Shown: piece by piece, positions 41,635-45,316 of the stretch
How positions within the stretch are numbered: position 1 is the first letter of the stretch
Layout: the number at the start of each line of letters is the position of its first letter
Source of the DNA: JBEIHI01 sp964655245
GTDB lineage: Bacteria; Bdellovibrionota; UBA2394
Assembly (NCBI GenBank): GCA_964655245.1
Contig: CAZZLQ010000010.1
Coordinates: forward strand, 1-45,316
Reading direction: 5' to 3'
DNA length: 45,316 nucleotides
Notes under the pieces: model-generated
What the model saw: the letters and a program-made list of their open reading frames with translations, nothing else
What the model was told of the DNA's origin: nothing
The model's database searches: none
Translations under genes and position numbers: made by a program

Positions 41635-43401
41635 ATGGCGGCAAAAATCTTAAAATATAGTGTGATTCGGCGAATTTGGGGGAGTGGGTTCCTTCTCACT
41701 GTCATTTTGTTTTTTTCCCTTTCAGCGAGTGCTCAGCAGCGCTCTGTCTCACTTTATATGCCCGCAGCTCTGCAGCTCAAAGTTGAGTTTTGGAAAGCGA
41801 TTTATACCAAGTATGAAACGAATCAAGGCGTACTGCATGACTCAGAAGATTTGAGTATTATCTATGATGCTGTTCAACTTCCTCGAAATGGAGATCTTGG
41901 TGGAGTTGATCTACTCCGAGGTCAGATTCGCGAAACTATTTTTAATATTCTTCGAAAGGGTGGTCAGAACCTGACTTCCGAAGAGCGGCATATTTTGTCT
42001 CGATTTCCCGAAAATGTTTCTCGCGCTCGCCTGATGCGTGCGACGGAAAATATTCGGTTTCAGAGAGGACAAGCGGATCGATTTAAGGAAGGGATCATTC
42101 GATCGGGTCTTTACATGCCTTACATCGAAAAAATCCTGGCGGAGGAGGGAGCGCCTGATTTTATTAAGTATCTTCCCCACGTGGAATCTTCTTTCCAAGA
42201 ATATGCGATGTCTAAATTCTCAGCGGCAGGGTTGTGGCAGTTGATGCCGACGACGGCTCGCGACTTTGGTTTGAAGGTTGAATATTCAATCGATGAACGG
42301 CTGGATCCTTGGACGGCGACCCGAGCAGCAGCTCGACACCTGATTCGAGATGTCAAAAAACTGGGTGAGTGGCCGCTCGCCTTGACGGCCTACAATCATG
42401 GTCCCGGAGGCGTGATGAGAGCGGTGAAGTCTTTGGGCACCACCGATATTGCTGAAATTTCTTTCAACTACGAGAGCCCAAGCTTTGGATTTGCATCTCG
42501 AAATTTCTATTCTCAATTCCTTGCTGCCGTTGAACTCGCTTCTCAGTACAAAAAGTATTACGGCAATCTGCCCATCAAGCCGGCCGTAAAGTTCGAGGTG
42601 GTTAAGACCGAGCGAGCTGTTTTCCTTTCCGATTTTTCAAAGAGCTATGATTTCTCGCTTGAGGAGTTTAAGCGTCTCAATCCGGCGTTTCGCCCCCCCA
42701 TTCTTCAGAACAAGCGCCCCATTCCTTCCGGTGTGACTGTCCGAATTCCAATGGGCTCCAAACGCTCAACTCTTATGGCTTCTCTGGATAAGCGGGCGGG
42801 TCGCGCTGAACCAGTGGCCAAGGCAAAACTTGAGTCGACGATCAAGGCTTCCACTGCAATCAAGTCTAAGCAGGCTGCCTCGAAACCGCTTGTGGCTACC
42901 GTTACGCCCACGGTCAATCCGCTCGCAGTGAGAGATTTAGCAGACGGCAAGGGATGGATTGAAATTGAGTTCAATGAGACCGTATCTCAAGTAGCCGAGT
43001 GGCTGAAGACGGATATCAGCGCTCTTCGTCAGTGGAATGGGATGGATTCGACATCTCAGATCGAACCGGGTCAGCGATTGCTCGTAAAGTTTGAAAAGAT
43101 CGGCGTGAATGATTTTGAACTCGCGAGAGCAGATTATCACCACCAGATTCAAGAGGACTTCTTCAGTCAGTATGAAGTCATTAAAACGATTGAGCATAAT
43201 GTTCAGCGTGGTGAGAACCTGTGGAGTTTGTGTCATCAAAAATTCGATGTTCCGACCTGGCTTTTGAAGCAGCACAATCCCAAAGTGAAGCTCAATGATC
43301 TGAGCCCCGGAATGAAGCTCAACATTCCTATCGTTGTTGAGAAAGAGTACATGGGAATTGTAAGCCCAGCTTCTGCTCAGATGGGCCTTGCCACCGAGTG
43401 A
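41635..43401 (+). CDS. mltD: Membrane-bound lytic transglycosylase D-like, with LysM domains
   Basis: 588 residues from the ATG at 41635 (a TTG at 41599 would add 12). Signal/anchor near residue 19-33 (cleavage after S-A-S-A). SLT domain about 160-300 with catalytic Glu184 (P-H-V-E-S-S-F), S-A-A-G-L-W-Q-L-M-P, and A-Y-N-H-G-P-G-G motifs. A degenerate LysM-like repeat near 325-380 and two clear LysM repeats (about 435-485 and 530-580) bind peptidoglycan. It cuts glycan strands to 1,6-anhydro ends, as MltD does. Pro/Lys/Ala-rich linker at about 390-430. In a predatory bacterium it could be used on its own or the prey wall; undetermined. Confidence 0.93.
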   Translation: MAAKILKYSVIRRIWGSGFLLTVILFFSLSASAQQRSVSLYMPAALQLKVEFWKAIYTKYETNQGVLHDSEDLSIIYDAVQLPRNGDLGGVDLLRGQIRETIFNILRKGGQNLTSEERHILSRFPENVSRARLMRATENIRFQRGQADRFKEGIIRSGLYMPYIEKILAEEGAPDFIKYLPHVESSFQEYAMSKFSAAGLWQLMPTTARDFGLKVEYSIDERLDPWTATRAAARHLIRDVKKLGEWPLALTAYNHGPGGVMRAVKSLGTTDIAEISFNYESPSFGFASRNFYSQFLAAVELASQYKKYYGNLPIKPAVKFEVVKTERAVFLSDFSKSYDFSLEEFKRLNPAFRPPILQNKRPIPSGVTVRIPMGSKRSTLMASLDKRAGRAEPVAKAKLESTIKASTAIKSKQAASKPLVATVTPTVNPLAVRDLADGKGWIEIEFNETVSQVAEWLKTDISALRQWNGMDSTSQIEPGQRLLVKFEKIGVNDFELARADYHHQIQEDFFSQYEVIKTIEHNVQRGENLWSLCHQKFDVPTWLLKQHNPKVKLNDLSPGMKLNIPIVVEKEYMGIVSPASAQMGLATE

Positions 43402-43428
43402 TGATCTGGCCCATCCTGCTGCACGCGC

Positions 43429-45316
43429 CTACTTCGAATTTCTGAGTTCAACCTCTAAGTCGATTGGAGCTTCGTAGCCGGTTGTTTCTAAGTATTCCGC
43501 TGGCAGATTTTTTTCAAGACGAGCCATGGTATCTTTGTAGTATTTGAGGACTCTGGGAATCCAAAGATTCCACATTCCAAAGTACTTAAGATGTTCTCGA
43601 ATGAAGTCTCGTTTCAGATCGAAATTGTTGTCGTAGTTTCCAGGCATTTCATTGATGACCCTCTCGAATGCAATGTGAGCGGGATGCATAATACCAATAG
43701 CTGCCGAGAAAAAGGTGGGGCAGTTGTTGACCCACTTCACTTTGACCTCAAGAAACTCATCGATTTTTTTGTTCAGCTTGGCATCTGACCATTTTTTTCC
43801 TTGAGCTTCATCAGCCTTGATGTCTTCGATGGTCTTTTGAACTTTTTTAAACATTTCTTTTGTATCTTCAGCTGCCTCTTCCAAAGTTTTGATGGAATCT
43901 CTTAGCCGAGTAACAGTTCGCTGATGACGGTTTTTGATGTCCTCCACACCAGCGGATCGAAATGCCTGAACAAGATCCGGATAGATATCATAGTCTACGG
44001 TATGACATTCCTTCACAGCAGCCTCGAAAGGCATGAACTCAGATCCTTTGATGGCGGCACCCTTGGCTGCGCAATTGATCCAGCGGATATCCTTTCGTCC
44101 TTTTGAAATGACGTTTTCGATTTGCTGACGAAACAAATTGTATTCAAAAATGGTGTAGACCTCGTTAAGGCCGTCGGCTGTTTTAACCTTGCCCCCAGTG
44201 GCCATGGCTTTGATCTCTTCCTCAGTCCGATGCTTCTCTCGAGAGGGATCGATAGTTCCTTTCACGTGAGATTCCCAGGAGCCCAATCCATAAGCCAAGT
44301 TGTGACCAATCATGATGATGTTTGAAAATCCCATCAGTTGGGCGAGCGAAAGATTGACGTTTCCGGCCGAAGAGCCAGGAGCAAACGGATAAAGAAAGCT
44401 AATGCCAAGATTCATCGCATAGCCCACCGTTGGACAATAGGCGACCTTACGACCTTGGAAAGCTTGCCATGCATCGGGGAGCAGCAAAGCAGGACCAATC
44501 AGGGTGGAACGCTCTGGCACGGGATGACCTCGAAACAGGTCAGCCACAATCGGATCGCGCTCAAGCGCTGTGATGATATCAGCCTTCACGCCCTGAGCGT
44601 TCATGGGCTTAAGCATGGTGTCGCATGCAATGATGGGAATCTTTCCTTGCACTCGTCGCAGGACATCCCAGGCTTCATTGACAGATGGACCAGCAGCAAC
44701 GGAGATACAGGTTTTTCCAAGAAATTTATCTCTAAGTGCTTCAATTCCAGGATTTTGCAGAAGCATTTCCAAGTTGTCGCAAATGTTTTTTAGCCCCTGG
44801 AATGAATCGTCGACGGAGTTGCCCGTCCAGATCGTGCTCTGATCTCGAGCGTTCATCATGCTCTGAGCTGCCGTTGAATAGTATTCTGATTCGGATTCAA
44901 GGGCAGAGGGAAGTGCCAAAATCTTTACTGATCGATTGACCGTTGAGAAGACCTCAAAAGTAATCACAAGCTGTGCGGCGATTTCATCTTCGCTGTATCC
45001 AACAAGCCAGATGATATCAGCGGCTTCAATTACATGAGTCCAATCTTTGAGTGCGAGCATGTGAAAGAAAATCATGGGATTGCGCTCGACTATGACAATC
45101 GCCTTGTTGAGCTTGGGGCGATTACTAAAAAACTCTTCAACCATGTATCCCAGGCCACAGCCGAAGAAGAAAATCATTTGAGGATTTTTGAGATCCACTT
45201 CACGCATGATGCGATGAGCTTCTGAGATCCCGTCGGGTTTGTGGTAAAGAGTTTGGTAGGGAGGATTGGCTCGAGAGTAGAGAAGATTCTTAAGCCCATT
45301 AGGTCCATCGATCACT
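43429..45316 (-). CDS. DUF115 / motility-associated factor glycosyltransferase-like protein (5' truncated)
   Basis: At least 628 residues are visible; the start lies beyond the right edge, since the reading frame is open to the end of the window (the first visible Val/GTG is arbitrary). The DUF115 core is present: V-A-A-G-P-S-V-N, then I-A-C-D-T-M-L-K-P and G-S-S-A-G-N-V-N-L-S-L-A-Q-L-M-G-F with I-G-H-N-L-A-Y-G. DUF115 relatives (Maf, PseD, MptE-like) modify flagellins or handle nucleotide-sugar or pterin-type substrates. Long helical C-terminal region. A link to flagellar glycosylation is likely in a motile bacterium with motAB, but no flagellin gene is here. Confidence 0.88.
   Translation of the reverse strand, partial: VIDGPNGLKNLLYSRANPPYQTLYHKPDGISEAHRIMREVDLKNPQMIFFFGCGLGYMVEEFFSNRPKLNKAIVIVERNPMIFFHMLALKDWTHVIEAADIIWLVGYSEDEIAAQLVITFEVFSTVNRSVKILALPSALESESEYYSTAAQSMMNARDQSTIWTGNSVDDSFQGLKNICDNLEMLLQNPGIEALRDKFLGKTCISVAAGPSVNEAWDVLRRVQGKIPIIACDTMLKPMNAQGVKADIITALERDPIVADLFRGHPVPERSTLIGPALLLPDAWQAFQGRKVAYCPTVGYAMNLGISFLYPFAPGSSAGNVNLSLAQLMGFSNIIMIGHNLAYGLGSWESHVKGTIDPSREKHRTEEEIKAMATGGKVKTADGLNEVYTIFEYNLFRQQIENVISKGRKDIRWINCAAKGAAIKGSEFMPFEAAVKECHTVDYDIYPDLVQAFRSAGVEDIKNRHQRTVTRLRDSIKTLEEAAEDTKEMFKKVQKTIEDIKADEAQGKKWSDAKLNKKIDEFLEVKVKWVNNCPTFFSAAIGIMHPAHIAFERVINEMPGNYDNNFDLKRDFIREHLKYFGMWNLWIPRVLKYYKDTMARLEKNLPAEYLETTGYEAPIDLEVELRNSK

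Noticed and set aside
43380..43415. GATGGGCC/GGCCCATC repeat after the lytic transglycosylase as a terminator
   Set aside because: Twenty-base loop spanning the stop codon and no T-tract on either strand.
1..45316. CRISPR arrays, insertion sequences, prophage, tRNA and rRNA
   Set aside because: No spaced direct repeats, transposase or integrase motifs, terminal inverted repeats or cloverleaf-like sequences were seen on either strand by eye.

Overview
The window is a gene-dense stretch of a Gram-negative, flagellated bacterium, most likely a Bdellovibrio-like member of the Bdellovibrionota. This rests on several gene families: a TIGR02147-type regulator paired with a lipoprotein, two MreB-family or motility loci (an MreB-like actin; motAB), a DUF115 'motility-associated factor' glycosyltransferase, a myo-inositol-phosphate synthase with a CDP-alcohol phosphatidyltransferase, and many exported peptidases. 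I found no 16S/23S rRNA or tRNA, so the taxonomy is an inference. GTG and TTG starts and ATGA/GTGA stop-start overlaps are common.

Layout. 1-2134: the tail of an SGNH/acyltransferase protein, then a lipoprotein coupled to its TIGR02147 regulator. 2135-2640: the only long gap; it holds a very strong intrinsic terminator with no gene in front of it, so probably a small RNA. 2641-5606: two coupled M16 proteases, one with an intact zinc site and one dead. 5605-8881: HAD phosphatase, TrmJ-like RNA methyltransferase, a secreted protein and a matrixin protease with a C-terminal sorting-like tail. 8933-12218: rhodanese protein, orphan ketol-acid reductoisomerase, YceD/DUF177, and a secreted papain-like protein sitting where rpmF usually is. 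12362-18380: housekeeping run plsX-fabG-acpP-fabF-rpiB-glyA-nrdR-nusB (fatty acid synthesis, one-carbon metabolism, dNTP regulation, transcription), with fabH, fabD and the rib genes absent. 18385-26584: a free-standing M17 N-domain, a small exported protein, a 1027-residue exported/membrane helical protein, a secreted HEXXH protease, a hypothetical gene, pepA and motB, followed by motA (to 27354).

27493-34413: a Zn/Mn-type ABC transporter (ATPase plus permease, no binding protein), an MreB-like actin, a glyoxalase-II-like hydrolase, a degenerate PLP-fold protein lacking the catalytic lysine, an M28 peptidase, and an EAL phosphodiesterase with a degenerate GGDEF. 34645-37966: a TolC-like outer-membrane channel, then ino1 and a CDP-alcohol phosphatidyltransferase that together should make a phosphatidylinositol-type lipid. 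38024-45316: MlaC-like lipid carrier and transglutaminase-like protein, radA, a LysM lytic transglycosylase of MltD type, and the truncated DUF115 gene.

Common themes are cell-envelope remodelling (lytic transglycosylase, MlaC, TolC, inositol lipid), a heavy load of exported peptidases and several 'broken enzyme' paralogues (dead M16, dead PLP protein, dead GGDEF, solitary M17 N-domain). Seven convergent gene pairs meet with 0-32 bp between stops, or overlap, without visible terminators. The most promising undescribed items are the orphan-terminator RNA locus at about 2441-2626, the dead PLP-fold protein, the secreted HEXXH protein, and the matrixin with its tripartite tail.
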